A stretch of 42,944 nucleotides of DNA, from NCBI GenBank assembly GCA_022564995.1, contig JADFKK010000022.1, positions 1 to 42,944 of the forward strand. The letters run 5' to 3'. Numbering within the stretch: position 1 is the stretch's first letter; each line of letters begins with the position of its first letter. The notes under the pieces are model-generated. The model made no database searches. It saw only the letters and a list, made by a program, of their open reading frames with translations, and had not been told where the DNA came from. Source of the DNA: Planctomycetota bacterium. GTDB taxonomy: Bacteria; Planctomycetota; Planctomycetia; Pirellulales; JADFKK01. This document shows positions 32,732-41,469 of the stretch, one piece after another. The translations under genes were made by a program, and so were the position numbers.

Positions 32732-33361
32732 CTATACTTCATCCGTTTCGCAAACCGCCGTATATAGTCGGTGCGTCTCGATGTACTTCTCTACGGCCCG
32801 GGGCGCTTGGTAACGGATGCTCTGCCGCTGGGCGACGCGGCGGCGAATTTCGGTGCTGCTCAATTCGATGGTCGGCATTTCGATTTGAGCGGCGCGGATT
32901 TGCTCGATCCGCTCGATCGGGACGATCGTGGCCAAGGCGTCGAAGTCCGGCTCCGGAGCGCCGGCGCGGCGAACGACCAAGGGGGTGGCCAGCGTGCAGA
33001 TCACCTGCGGCTGTCGCCAACGGGGCAAATCGACCAGCGAGTCGGCCCCCAGCGGGAAGAACAACGCGCGGTCGGAATCTTCGGCAACCAGTTGGCGCAA
33101 TGTATCGGCCGTGTAGCTCAGGCCGCCGCGGTCGATCTCGATGGTGCTTACCGAAAATGCTTCGTGCCCGGCGATGGCCAGCCGCAGCATCTCGGCCCGA
33201 TCTTCAGCCGGCGCCGATTGATGGCCCGTCTTCAGCGGCGAGACGGCCGCCGGCACGAACCACACCGCGTCGAGTCGGGCTTGCTCGCGGCAGCACTCGG
33301 CCAACAGCAAGTGGCCATAATGCACCGGATCGAAGCTGCCGCCAAAGATGCCGATTCGCAT
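32732..33361 (-). CDS. nadD: Nicotinate-nucleotide adenylyltransferase
   Basis: The 209-residue enzyme joins ATP and nicotinate mononucleotide to form deamido-NAD, a core step of NAD synthesis in the cytoplasm. It has the nucleotidyltransferase opening MRIGIFGGSFDPVHYGHLLL with the HxGH motif (H15-H18 area), FVPAAVSPLK, and the C-terminal IELSSTEIRRR that corresponds to the conserved ISSTxIR. Length is normal. It is divergent from priA, which starts 112 bases away. It lies 78 bases upstream of the sigma gene's start on the other side. No sign of anything unusual; the ribosome binding site is weak. Confidence 0.96.
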   Translation of the reverse strand: MRIGIFGGSFDPVHYGHLLLAECCREQARLDAVWFVPAAVSPLKTGHQSAPAEDRAEMLRLAIAGHEAFSVSTIEIDRGGLSYTADTLRQLVAEDSDRALFFPLGADSLVDLPRWRQPQVICTLATPLVVRRAGAPEPDFDALATIVPIERIEQIRAAQIEMPTIELSSTEIRRRVAQRQSIRYQAPRAVEKYIETHRLYTAVCETDEV

Positions 33362-33473
33362 GGTGATGGTCGTCCCGCGGCAGCGCTTGCCAGCGTCGTG
33401 TGATGACTGGTATCGTACAGGTGGGCAGCTTGGTTGACCAGTGGCAGTCTAAATCGTGACAATCAGATGACCA

Positions 33474-35753
33474 ATGACCAGCCGCCAACAAACTCTGTTT
33501 GACACTTCGCCGGCTCCCTGGGAATTGGACGCCGCGGAGGACCAACTGGTCGCCTCGGTGGTCTTTCCCAGCGGTGCCAAGGAGCCGTTTGATTATCTCG
33601 TGCCGATGGCGCTGCGGGGTGGTTTGACGGTCGGTGCTCGCGTGCTGGTGCCGTTCGGCCGATCGAATCGAGCGCTGCTGGCCTATTGCGTCGGTTTGGC
33701 GGATCACAGCAAAAGCTCGCATCGATTGAAGAACATCAAGAGTGTGGTCGATGCTCGCAGCCTGCTCTCGCCGGCCATGTTGCGGATGACCGAGTGGATT
33801 GCCGATCATTATCTGTGTCCCTGGGGGCAAGTGCTCGAATCGGTCCTGCCGGCCGGCGTCCGCTCGGGAGCCGGCACGCGCGAGGCAACCTTGCTCTCGG
33901 TGCCGACCGAAGTGGCGATGCGGATGACCGAACTGAAGCTGCCGCCCAGGCAACACGAGATATTGCGACATCTGGCCGGTTGCCGCGACGCGATCACCAC
34001 GAAAGAATTGGCCGTTGCGGTCGGCTGCACCGAGGGACCGATTCGCGCGCTGCGGCAAAAAGGGTTCATCGAAGAGCGCCGCCAGCGCATCTCGAACCTC
34101 GCCCGGGCCGATACGCCGGAGGAGCGAGAGCCGGCACTCAAACTCAATCCCGATCAGCAGGCGGCGCTGGCGACCATCGACACGGCCCTCGAAAGCGGCC
34201 AACATCGCACGCTGCTAATCCACGGCGTCACCGGCAGCGGCAAGACCGAGGTCTACATTCGGGCGATCGAAAAAGTCGTCAGCTTCGGCCGCCAGGCGAT
34301 TGTGCTGGTGCCGGAGATCAGCCTCACGCCACAAACCCGGCAGCGATTTCGCTCGCGCTTCGATCAAGTGGCCGTGCTGCACAGCCACCTGACCGACGCC
34401 GAGCGGCATTGGCAATGGCAGCGCATCGCCGCCGGCGAGGTGCAAGTCGTCGTCGGCGCCCGCAGCGCGATCTTCGCCCCCACGCCCGCTCTGGGCCTGA
34501 TTGTGCTCGACGAAGAACACGAGTCGTCGTTCAAGCAGTCGACCGCTCCGCGCTATCACGCCCGCGACGTGGCGTTATTTCGCGCACGGGCCGAGGATGT
34601 TCCGCTGGTGCTCGGCACGGCCACCCCGTCGCTGGAAAGCTGGCATCGCGCGAAGACTGGCAAGTACGAGTTGATCGACATGCCCCGCCGAGTGATGGAT
34701 CGTCCTCTTCCTGAGGTGGTTACTGTCGACTTGCGCACCCAGACCCGTGGCGGGCGGGGCGCGATCAGCCGGCCGCTACGGATTGCGATGGAAGAGGCGC
34801 TCAGCGCGGGTGGGCAGGTGATGCTGCTGCTCAACCGCCGCGGCTTCTCGACACACATTCAATGCCCCGCTTGCGGCGAAGCGGTTCGCTGCGCGGATTG
34901 CGACGTGGCGCTCACACATCACCGGGAAAACGAGCAAGCGGTCTGTCATTACTGCGATTTTCACGGCCCGGCGCCGCAAAGTTGTCCGAGTTGCGGCCGC
35001 GACGGCATTCGTTACGGCGGGCTGGGCACGCAGCGACTCGAAGCGGAAATCCGCGCCGGCTTTCCCGACCACGTCTGCCTGCGGATGGACACCGACTCGA
35101 TGAAGCGCCGCGGCAGTCACGAGGACGCCTTGGGAAAGTTCAAACGAGGCGAGGTCGACATCCTGCTCGGCACACAAATGATCGCCAAGGGGCTCGATTT
35201 TCCCAACGTCACGCTGGTCGGGGTGATCAACGCCGACGTTGGATTGCACATGCCCGACTTTCGCGCCGCCGAGCGGACCTTTCAACTCGTCACGCAAGTC
35301 GCCGGGCGCACCGGACGTGGGCCGAAGGGCGGCCGGGTGATCGTGCAGACGTTCAGCCCCGATCACCCGGCCATTCAAGCGGCCGTGCGACACGATATGA
35401 CGATGTTCGCCACGGCGGAATTGCCGCATCGCGAGGCGCTGCAGTATCCACCCTGCGGATCGTTGATTCGCCTGATCATTCGCGGCCCACAGGAAGCGGC
35501 GGTCAAGCAGTTCGCCGGGCAGCTTACCGCTGGCATTGGCCATGCGCTGGGGGACGATGCCGCGGCCGGCAAGATCCTCGGCCCCGCTCCCGCCCCGATC
35601 ACCAAGCTGCGCGGCAACTTTCGCTATCAAGCTCAATTGCACGGCCCGAACGCCGACGTGCTGCGCGGCGCGGTCCGCCAGGCCGCCGCCGATCTGAAGC
35701 CGCCCGAAGGAGTGCAGTGGATCGCAGACGTCGATCCGTTGGAGATGCTTTAG
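33474..35753 (+). CDS. priA: Primosomal replication-restart helicase PriA
   Basis: The 759-residue protein is a complete PriA: N-terminal DNA-binding domain (VASVVFPSGAKEPFDYLVP, GARVLVPFG), Walker A GVTGSGKT (251-258), DEEH (346-349), GTATPSLESW, the zinc-binding insertion with eight cysteines (C464, C467, C473, C476, C491, C494, C504, C507), and helicase motifs LLGTQMIAKGLDFPNVTLVG and QVAGRTGRG. PriA reloads the replicative helicase at stalled forks. It is the first of a plus-strand run that includes ruvC, ruvA and ruvB, so repair and fork-processing genes are grouped here. ATG at 33474 is chosen from the conserved N-terminus; no clear ribosome binding site. Confidence 0.97.
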   Translation: MTSRQQTLFDTSPAPWELDAAEDQLVASVVFPSGAKEPFDYLVPMALRGGLTVGARVLVPFGRSNRALLAYCVGLADHSKSSHRLKNIKSVVDARSLLSPAMLRMTEWIADHYLCPWGQVLESVLPAGVRSGAGTREATLLSVPTEVAMRMTELKLPPRQHEILRHLAGCRDAITTKELAVAVGCTEGPIRALRQKGFIEERRQRISNLARADTPEEREPALKLNPDQQAALATIDTALESGQHRTLLIHGVTGSGKTEVYIRAIEKVVSFGRQAIVLVPEISLTPQTRQRFRSRFDQVAVLHSHLTDAERHWQWQRIAAGEVQVVVGARSAIFAPTPALGLIVLDEEHESSFKQSTAPRYHARDVALFRARAEDVPLVLGTATPSLESWHRAKTGKYELIDMPRRVMDRPLPEVVTVDLRTQTRGGRGAISRPLRIAMEEALSAGGQVMLLLNRRGFSTHIQCPACGEAVRCADCDVALTHHRENEQAVCHYCDFHGPAPQSCPSCGRDGIRYGGLGTQRLEAEIRAGFPDHVCLRMDTDSMKRRGSHEDALGKFKRGEVDILLGTQMIAKGLDFPNVTLVGVINADVGLHMPDFRAAERTFQLVTQVAGRTGRGPKGGRVIVQTFSPDHPAIQAAVRHDMTMFATAELPHREALQYPPCGSLIRLIIRGPQEAAVKQFAGQLTAGIGHALGDDAAAGKILGPAPAPITKLRGNFRYQAQLHGPNADVLRGAVRQAAADLKPPEGVQWIADVDPLEML

Positions 35754-35779
35754 CGGGGAGTGAGGATTTGGCGGCTACA

Positions 35780-35827
35780 GCTAACCGCCAAAAGCTAAGA
35801 AGCTAAAAGCTAACCGCTAACCGCTAA
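35780..35827. repeat. Cluster of GCTAA repeats after priA
   Basis: GCTAA occurs six times in 48 bases (GCTAAC, AGCTAAGAAGCTAAAAGCTA and CCGCTAACCGCTAAAG), a short irregular tandem in the spacer between priA and the histidine kinase. No function apparent. Confidence 0.6.
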
Positions 35828-35942
35828 AGAGTGACATTTCCTCCGGCCCAAACGTCGATTGCACTGGCTGGCGACGCTCGACCGCCATAGAATGAGGCTG
35901 GTCGTCGGCGCCCCATTGTTCCCCGTCTTTTCGACTCGAACC

Positions 35943-37796
35943 ATGTCATATCGGACTATCAAACGCGTGTTGGGCGGCGAAACGTCGCTGGAGCGAAAGT
36001 GCCGGCTGCTGTTCGGGGCGTGTCTGCTGGTGCTTATATTCGGCAGTTTCTGGTGGTACGGCCACATCACCGAGGAACAACAAACCTACAAGCCGATTCG
36101 CCGCTATGGCCACGGGGCCGTGACAGCCTTTGTCATGGCGCAGCATTGGGAGCGGTTCGCCGAGGCGGAAAACGAGAAGAGTTGGGTGAGGGGGTTCGTC
36201 GCCGACATGCAGGCGAAGAACGCGACCTGCTCGACGATCAAGCCGAATTTCAAAGACGGCGGGGGCAGGCCGCAAGACGAATTTGAATATGCGGTGTTGG
36301 AAAAGTTTAACCACATCGTGCCGCCGCCGAATGACGGTGAAATCGCAGAAATCGAATACGCCGAGCGTCGCCAGCCGGAGTCGAAAAAATATCTATACTA
36401 CGAGCCGATTCGATATAAGCGTGACTGCTTCACGTGCCACTGGGAAGCCGGCAAGCCCGCGAATCCGCTCACCGACGGAAGTCTTGCCGGCCCAGAGCCG
36501 TACCGCGAGGGCGAATTGATCGCCGTCGTCAAAGTCGTGATGGACTTTCCCGACGCGGAAACACAAAAGGCGATGAATTGGAATCGCGCGCTGTTGTTCA
36601 CGATGGCCATCATCACCGTCTTCGTGTCGATGATCGCGCTGTGGATCATCGTGCGCTACGTCATCGTCAAACCGCTCAAACATCTGACCGAGGTGAGCGA
36701 CGCCATCACGCGCGGAGATCTCGACCAACGGGCGGAAATTCACACGGGTGACGAGTTCGAGGAACTGGGCGTTGCGTTCAATCGCATGCTCCGCCATCTG
36801 GTCGAGGCCCAACAGGAGCTCCGCCAGGTGAACACCGACCTGGACGGAAAAATCGACGAACTGGCCCAGATGAACATGCGGCTGTACGACATGAACCGCC
36901 TCAAGGGCGATTTCCTGGCCACGATCAGTCACGAGCTGCGCACGCCGCTCAACAGTATTCTCGGCTTTAGCGATGTCTTGGGCTCGATCGATTCGCTCAA
37001 CGACAAACAAAAACGCTACGTCGTGAACATCCGCGAGTCGGGCCAGGTGCTGCTCGAAATGATTAACGACATTCTCGATTTGGCCAAGCTCGAAAGCGGC
37101 AAGGCCGATGTCCGTTTGACCGATGTGAAAATCGCCACGCTCATCGGCGCCCATTGCGACATGGCCCGTCCGCTGACGGAAAAGAAAAATATCGACCTGG
37201 ATATTGTCGTGCCCGATGATCTGCCGCCGATGTTGCAGGACCAGGGGAAGATCCAGCAGATTCTCAACAATCTGCTTTCCAACGCGATCAAGTTTACGCC
37301 CGAGGGTGGGCGGATCGTGGTCGACGCACGCCGCATGGACAACGGCGAACTATTGCTGCAAGTGACCGACACGGGAGTCGGAATCGCCGAAGAAGACCAA
37401 GTCGCGGTATTCGAGAAATTTCGCCAGGGAAACACGGTGCTGCCCGGCGGCGACGCCATGACGCGTGAGTATTCTGGCACGGGGCTGGGGCTTTCGATCG
37501 TCAAGGAATTATGCAAACTGCTCGACGGGTCCATCTCGCTAAAAAGCCAACTTGGCCAGGGCAGCACCTTTACGGTGCGGCTGCCGTGGAAACTCCAGGA
37601 GCGGCCCAAGCTCGATTCGCCACTGGATGAACAGCTTGACGAATTGACCCGACCCAAACTGCATTCCCGCGATCAGTCCGCGGCCATCGTTGCGCACGGC
37701 ACGTTACACCGCGGCAGCGCGGCCAACGGCGCGGCGGACGGAACCGCCGCTGAGCCGCGGGCCGCCGCGGGCGATCCCGATCCCTTGGAAAGGTAA
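35943..37796 (+). CDS. Membrane histidine kinase with periplasmic c-type heme sensor (DUF3365-like)
   Basis: The 617-residue protein is taken from the ATG at 35943 (MSYRTIKRVLGGETSLERKC); 28 codons further upstream are open but not protein-like. Membrane segments at about 20-41 and 216-244 enclose a periplasmic domain with RDCFTCHWE (C162, C165, H166), a CxxCH c-type heme site in a Tll0287/DUF3365-like context (YYEPIRYKRDC). Then HAMP about 245-300, HisKA with ISHELRTPLNSILGF (H330), and HATPase with NNLLSNAIKFTP, DTGVGIAEED and SGTGLGLSIVKEL. The C-terminus is an Ala/Gly-rich tail. It should sense redox state or a gas ligand through heme and phosphorylate a response regulator that is not in this window. 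ruvC begins 12 bases after its stop. Confidence 0.9.
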   Translation: MSYRTIKRVLGGETSLERKCRLLFGACLLVLIFGSFWWYGHITEEQQTYKPIRRYGHGAVTAFVMAQHWERFAEAENEKSWVRGFVADMQAKNATCSTIKPNFKDGGGRPQDEFEYAVLEKFNHIVPPPNDGEIAEIEYAERRQPESKKYLYYEPIRYKRDCFTCHWEAGKPANPLTDGSLAGPEPYREGELIAVVKVVMDFPDAETQKAMNWNRALLFTMAIITVFVSMIALWIIVRYVIVKPLKHLTEVSDAITRGDLDQRAEIHTGDEFEELGVAFNRMLRHLVEAQQELRQVNTDLDGKIDELAQMNMRLYDMNRLKGDFLATISHELRTPLNSILGFSDVLGSIDSLNDKQKRYVVNIRESGQVLLEMINDILDLAKLESGKADVRLTDVKIATLIGAHCDMARPLTEKKNIDLDIVVPDDLPPMLQDQGKIQQILNNLLSNAIKFTPEGGRIVVDARRMDNGELLLQVTDTGVGIAEEDQVAVFEKFRQGNTVLPGGDAMTREYSGTGLGLSIVKELCKLLDGSISLKSQLGQGSTFTVRLPWKLQERPKLDSPLDEQLDELTRPKLHSRDQSAAIVAHGTLHRGSAANGAADGTAAEPRAAAGDPDPLER

Positions 37797-37808
37797 AATG
37801 CGGCTGCC

Positions 37809-38372
37809 ATGGATGATCGGCCCCCAGAACGGATTCTCGGCATCGACCCGGGCTTGAATGTCACCGGTTACGGCGTCATCGAGATAACCGCGGCCGGGCC
37901 GGTGTTGTGCGAAGCCGGCGTGGTCCGCGGCACGAGTCGACACTCGTTGACCCTGCGGGTGCATGAAATTCACGAGGGGATCAGCGAGGTGATCGCCGCG
38001 CTACGGCCGCAGGTGATGGCCATTGAGCAGCTTTACGCGCATGTCAGCCGACCGAGAACTTCGATTTTGATGGGACATGCCCGCGGGGTGTTGTGTCTGG
38101 CGGGGGCACAGGCCGGCATCCCGGTGGTGCATTACAGCGCTACGCAGATCAAGAAAATTCTCACCGGCAGCGGTCGGGCGCCGAAGGTGCAAATCCAACA
38201 GGCCATTCAGCGCGAGCTGTCGCTCGCCGACCTGCCCGAGCCCAACGACGTCGCCGACGCCCTGGCCATCGCGGTCTGTCACTATTATCTTAACCGGGGT
38301 GTGGGGAAGATCGGACTCCATAAAGCCGCGACCGCTGGTCGCGCCGCGCTGCAGGGGCAACGTGTTGATTGA
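37809..38372 (+). CDS. ruvC: Holliday junction resolvase RuvC
   Basis: The 187-residue endonuclease cuts Holliday junctions symmetrically. The acidic catalytic residues are all there: D13 in GIDPG, E73 in AIEQLY, and D147 and D150 in NDVADALAIA. GHARGVLCLAG and SATQIKKILTGSGRAPKVQI are also typical. It is about 20 residues longer than the E. coli enzyme, owing to a C-terminal tail. ruvA follows 82 bases downstream. Confidence 0.97.
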   Translation: MDDRPPERILGIDPGLNVTGYGVIEITAAGPVLCEAGVVRGTSRHSLTLRVHEIHEGISEVIAALRPQVMAIEQLYAHVSRPRTSILMGHARGVLCLAGAQAGIPVVHYSATQIKKILTGSGRAPKVQIQQAIQRELSLADLPEPNDVADALAIAVCHYYLNRGVGKIGLHKAATAGRAALQGQRVD

Positions 38373-38454
38373 TTCGACGAGACCCCGGCCTCCCGGCCAG
38401 GGCTGGGGGCAATTGGGATGGGACGTTTACTTTCAACTCCATGAGGAGACCGCT

Positions 38455-39078
38455 TTGATTACGAAGATTACGGGGAAATTGCTCTCGGTGGCGGAGGCCG
38501 ATTTGACGCTGGCCGTGGGGGCGCTGGAATATCAGGTCTACATTCCGGAATTCGCCCGCCGGCAGCTTCAGCATCACGTGGGCGAAGAGTTGCAACTCCA
38601 CACGATCGAATACCTGGAGGGCAACCCCATGCAGGGGCGGCTCACGCCGCGGATGATCGGCTTCTTGAACGAGGCGGAACGCGATTTCTTCAACCTGTTC
38701 TGCTCGGTCGACGGCATCGGCGTCCGCAAGGCCCTGCGAGCGATGGTCCGCCCCGTACAAGAAGTTGCCACCGCGATCGAAAAAGAAGACGCCAAGGCCC
38801 TCTCCGGCTTGCCCGGCATCGGACCCGCCACCGCCGATCGCATGATCGCCAAGCTGCGCCGCAAGATGCCCAAGTTCGCCCTATTGGTCACCAGCGACGT
38901 GGCCGACGAAGCCGACGTGCCACGTGACGTCGTAAGCGAAACCTTCGAGGCCCTGCGGCAACTCGGCCACGGCGAATCGCACGCCCGCGAGCTGATCGAC
39001 GCGGCCCTGGGGAAGAAGAAGAAATACAAGACCGTCGAGGCGCTGTTGCAAGCGGTTTATGAGCAGAGCCGAGGGTGA
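38455..39078 (+). CDS. ruvA: Holliday junction branch migration protein RuvA
   Basis: The 207-residue protein is read from a TTG at 38455: GAGGAG stands six bases before it, and the product then begins with the conserved ITKITGKLLSV. Longer ATG-initiated frames extend into ruvC in the wrong frame and are not credible. Features: OB-fold start, FARRQLQHHVGEEL, the helix-hairpin-helix pair FCSVDGIGVRKALRAM and LSGLPGIGPATADRMIAKL, and domain III (ETFEALRQLGHGESHARELI). It tetramerises on Holliday junctions and recruits RuvB. Length is normal. Confidence 0.95.
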   Translation: MITKITGKLLSVAEADLTLAVGALEYQVYIPEFARRQLQHHVGEELQLHTIEYLEGNPMQGRLTPRMIGFLNEAERDFFNLFCSVDGIGVRKALRAMVRPVQEVATAIEKEDAKALSGLPGIGPATADRMIAKLRRKMPKFALLVTSDVADEADVPRDVVSETFEALRQLGHGESHARELIDAALGKKKKYKTVEALLQAVYEQSRG

Positions 39079-39129
39079 GGGGGAGAGAGAGGGAGAGAGG
39101 GAGAGAGGGAGAGAGGGAGGGAGAAAAAA
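39077..39129 (+). repeat. Pure purine GA/GGGA tract after ruvA
   Basis: Fifty-three bases contain only G and A, built mainly of GAGAGGGA-like 8-base units repeated four to five times and ending in A6. It begins at the ruvA stop codon. Such tracts can form triplex or H-DNA and are prone to slippage; in RNA they would be unstructured and purine-rich. Confidence 0.85.
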
Positions 39130-39163
39130 TTGAGCGACGACGAACACTAACAGCTAACGACGC

Positions 39164-40252
39164 ATGACCGACGTTGCGACTTTTGAGCCGAGTGCCGACG
39201 ATGAGGTGTTAACACCGCAGGGGCGGGCCTGCGCCGAGTGCGGCGCGCCGGTCGATTTGCACGACCGTTTCTGCAACGCTTGCGGATTAGCCCAACAGAT
39301 CGAGATCGTCGAAGCCGAGCTGATTGAGGACGACCAGCGACGGTTTCGCTGCGAAAACTGTGGGGCCGAGGTGGCGACCGACCCGGACCAACGCAGCTAC
39401 GTCTGTGCGTTTTGCGATTCGACCTACGTCATCGAATTGCCCAAGGAACAGACCGGCAAACAGCGGCCGGAATTTGTGATTGGCTTCGCCCTCACGCCGG
39501 ATCAGGCGCGGGAGAAGTTTCGCGCCTGGCTCAATCGGTCCAACTGGTTTCGGCCCGGCGATTTGAGCAGCGCGAAGGTCGAAGACAAGCAGCGCGGCGT
39601 GTACTTGCCGTTTTGGTCGTTTTCGATGTTGGCCCAAAGTCGCTGGTCGGCCCGCATCGGCGAGTATTGGTATCGCACCGAAACCTACACCACGACCAAC
39701 TCGAAAGGCAAGACGGTTACCCGAACCCGCCGAGTCCGCGAGACTGAATGGTGGGATCTGTCGGGCAATCATCACCGTTACTACAGCGGCTATCTCGTCT
39801 CGGGCAGCCGTGGATTGCCGCAGAACGAGGCCGAGCGCATCAAGCCGTTTCACCTGCCGGCCTTGCAGCGATACAAGCCGTATTTTCTGGCCGGTTGGCT
39901 GAGCGAGGAGTATTCCGTCGAGCGGACCGATGCGCTCGACCGCTGCGAGCAGGAGTTTTATCGCCGCGAGCAGCAGAACGTCGCCGCGTTTTTGCCCGGC
40001 GACACCCAGCGCAATTTGCACGTCAACACGGGCTTCAGCCAGATCAACTCCGATTTGATTCTGCTGCCGGTGTATTTGCTCAGTTACAAGTATCGGGACA
40101 AGCTGTATCGTTTTCTCGTCAACGGGCAGACGGGCAAGGTGGCTGGCGACAAGCCGCTGAGTTGGCTACGAATCTGTCTGGCGGCTGGGGGAGGAGTATT
40201 GCTCGTCGCGCTCGTGGTGTTGATGTTTATCCTGCTTGGGGCGTTGGGGTGA
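39164..40252 (+). CDS. Zinc-ribbon membrane protein, first of two tandem paralogues
   Basis: The 362-residue protein begins with two zinc ribbons (C23/C26/C37/C40 and C63/C66/C81/C84), then a soluble domain with NWFRPGDLSSAKVEDKQRGV and YLPFWSFSMLAQSRWSA, and shares with the next gene YKYRDKLYRFLVNGQTGKV before a single C-terminal membrane helix (about 338-360). The architecture (N-terminal zinc ribbons, unknown middle, tail anchor) suggests a cytoplasmic zinc-binding domain held at the membrane. Function unknown. It is inserted between ruvA and ruvB. Confidence 0.85.
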   Translation: MTDVATFEPSADDEVLTPQGRACAECGAPVDLHDRFCNACGLAQQIEIVEAELIEDDQRRFRCENCGAEVATDPDQRSYVCAFCDSTYVIELPKEQTGKQRPEFVIGFALTPDQAREKFRAWLNRSNWFRPGDLSSAKVEDKQRGVYLPFWSFSMLAQSRWSARIGEYWYRTETYTTTNSKGKTVTRTRRVRETEWWDLSGNHHRYYSGYLVSGSRGLPQNEAERIKPFHLPALQRYKPYFLAGWLSEEYSVERTDALDRCEQEFYRREQQNVAAFLPGDTQRNLHVNTGFSQINSDLILLPVYLLSYKYRDKLYRFLVNGQTGKVAGDKPLSWLRICLAAGGGVLLVALVVLMFILLGALG

Positions 40253-40282
40253 TAGAAGAATAACAGAACGGCGTTGAAGGGG

Positions 40283-40299
40283 CGCGACCAACGGTCGCG
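40283..40299 (+). promoter_or_regulatory. Short stem-loop between the two zinc-ribbon genes
   Basis: CGCGACC (40283-40289), AAC, GGTCGCG (40293-40299) form a perfect 7-base stem 13 bases before the next ATG, where it could limit translation of the second paralogue or be a weak terminator (GCTTTAT follows). Confidence 0.35.
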
Positions 40300-40311
40300 G
40301 CTTTATGGTTT

Positions 40312-41469
40312 ATGTCCGACTTACTCACCAAATGCTCCGTCTGCCAGGCGCTGATCGACGAGGAGGATCTGTTCTGCGCGAACTGCGGCACCGAAGCGCC
40401 GGCTTGGGCGGAAAAAGCGACGGGCACGACCGCATCGGCACGCACCGCCACGCACAATTTTACGTGCGATGGCTGCGGGGCCTCGATGAGCTACGATGCC
40501 TCGGCCCAGGCGCTGCGCTGCCCGTTCTGTGGGTCGGATAATCTCAGCAAGCAGGCCGACGCCAAAATCATGGCCCCGCGGCGGATCGTGCCGTTCACTA
40601 TCGGCCAGGACAAAGCGGTGGCCACGATGCGCGGCAAGCTCGGTCAAGGCTTCTGGCGGCCGAGCGATCTGTCGGAGCGGGCGCTGGTGGTCGACATGAA
40701 AGCGGTCTACGTGCCGTATTGGGTTTTTCAGGCCACTTCGCACACCTATTGGACGGCCGACACCAACCAAACGCCCAGGGGTGCCCGCGGCGATTGGTTC
40801 CCGCTCACCGGCGAGCATCGCGGGCGATACGAAGGTTTGCTGGTCGGCGCGAGCGGGGCACTCACCCCGGGCGAAACCTCCGGGTTGTGCCCGTTCGAGC
40901 TGTCCGCGGCAGTCGAGCCGGATCAAGTTGACCTCGATAACGTCACCGTCGAACAGTTCAGCGTGCCGAGAAAATACGCCCGGCCGCTGGCCCGGCAAGG
41001 CATCGAAAGCATGGAGGTTCAGGCCTGCCAGCAGCGTTACGTCCCCGGCCGCAGCCGCAACATACAGGTCAATTCGCGCATCGAGGGCCTTTCCAGCGAG
41101 CCGCTGTTGCTACCGGTGTGGATCATGGCCTATCGCTACAAGGAAAAGCTCTACCGCTTCTTAGTCAACGGTCAAACCGGCCGCTGCACGGGCGAAGCGC
41201 CGATCAGCTACAAGAAAATTGCGGTCGTCGCCGGGATCGTCGCCGCCGTGCTGCTGGTGATATTGCTGTTTGTCTGCGCGGGAGGAAGAGCAGCGCTGGC
41301 TAAACCGGCAAGCGGCGGCCGGGGCGATTCCGAATTCCCCATTCCGAATTCCGAATTTCCGATTTCCTCCTCGGCTCCGTCTCACAATTCTGCTATGATA
41401 TCGACCGTCTTACCGAACACCCGTACACTTCGTCCGACGCACCGATCATGGCCCGCGAAGCTCTGCTAA
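40312..41469 (+). CDS. Zinc-ribbon membrane protein, second tandem paralogue
   Basis: The 385-residue protein repeats the neighbour's plan: zinc ribbons C8/C11/C22/C25 and C52/C55/C70/C73, FWRPSDLSERALVVDMKAVY and VPYWVFQATSHTYWTAD matching the first copy, then YRYKEKLYRFLVNGQTGRC and a membrane helix (about 305-325). After the helix the tail (SEFPIPNSEFPIS) is encoded by an ATTCCGAATTCC-type repeat at 41327-41366 and continues into the ruvB start, overlapping it by 22 bases. The natural end was probably shorter, just after the membrane helix. The pair clearly arose by tandem duplication followed by divergence. Function unknown. Confidence 0.85.
   Translation: MSDLLTKCSVCQALIDEEDLFCANCGTEAPAWAEKATGTTASARTATHNFTCDGCGASMSYDASAQALRCPFCGSDNLSKQADAKIMAPRRIVPFTIGQDKAVATMRGKLGQGFWRPSDLSERALVVDMKAVYVPYWVFQATSHTYWTADTNQTPRGARGDWFPLTGEHRGRYEGLLVGASGALTPGETSGLCPFELSAAVEPDQVDLDNVTVEQFSVPRKYARPLARQGIESMEVQACQQRYVPGRSRNIQVNSRIEGLSSEPLLLPVWIMAYRYKEKLYRFLVNGQTGRCTGEAPISYKKIAVVAGIVAAVLLVILLFVCAGGRAALAKPASGGRGDSEFPIPNSEFPISSSAPSHNSAMISTVLPNTRTLRPTHRSWPAKLC
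41327..41366. repeat. ATTCCGAATT-type simple repeat
   Basis: ATTCCGAATTCCCC, ATTCCGAATTCCGAATTTCC and GATTTCC follow one another, a degenerate 7-14 base tandem of a kind common in planctomycete spacers. It forms the 3' end of the zinc-ribbon reading frame. Confidence 0.7.

Noticed and set aside
33204..34205. Minus-strand open frame across nadD and priA
   Set aside because: Shadow frame of two unmistakable core genes.
38077..38454. Longer ruvA start at an upstream ATG
   Set aside because: The extra codons overlap ruvC out of frame and are not RuvA-like; TTG at 38455 has a good ribosome binding site and the conserved N-terminus.
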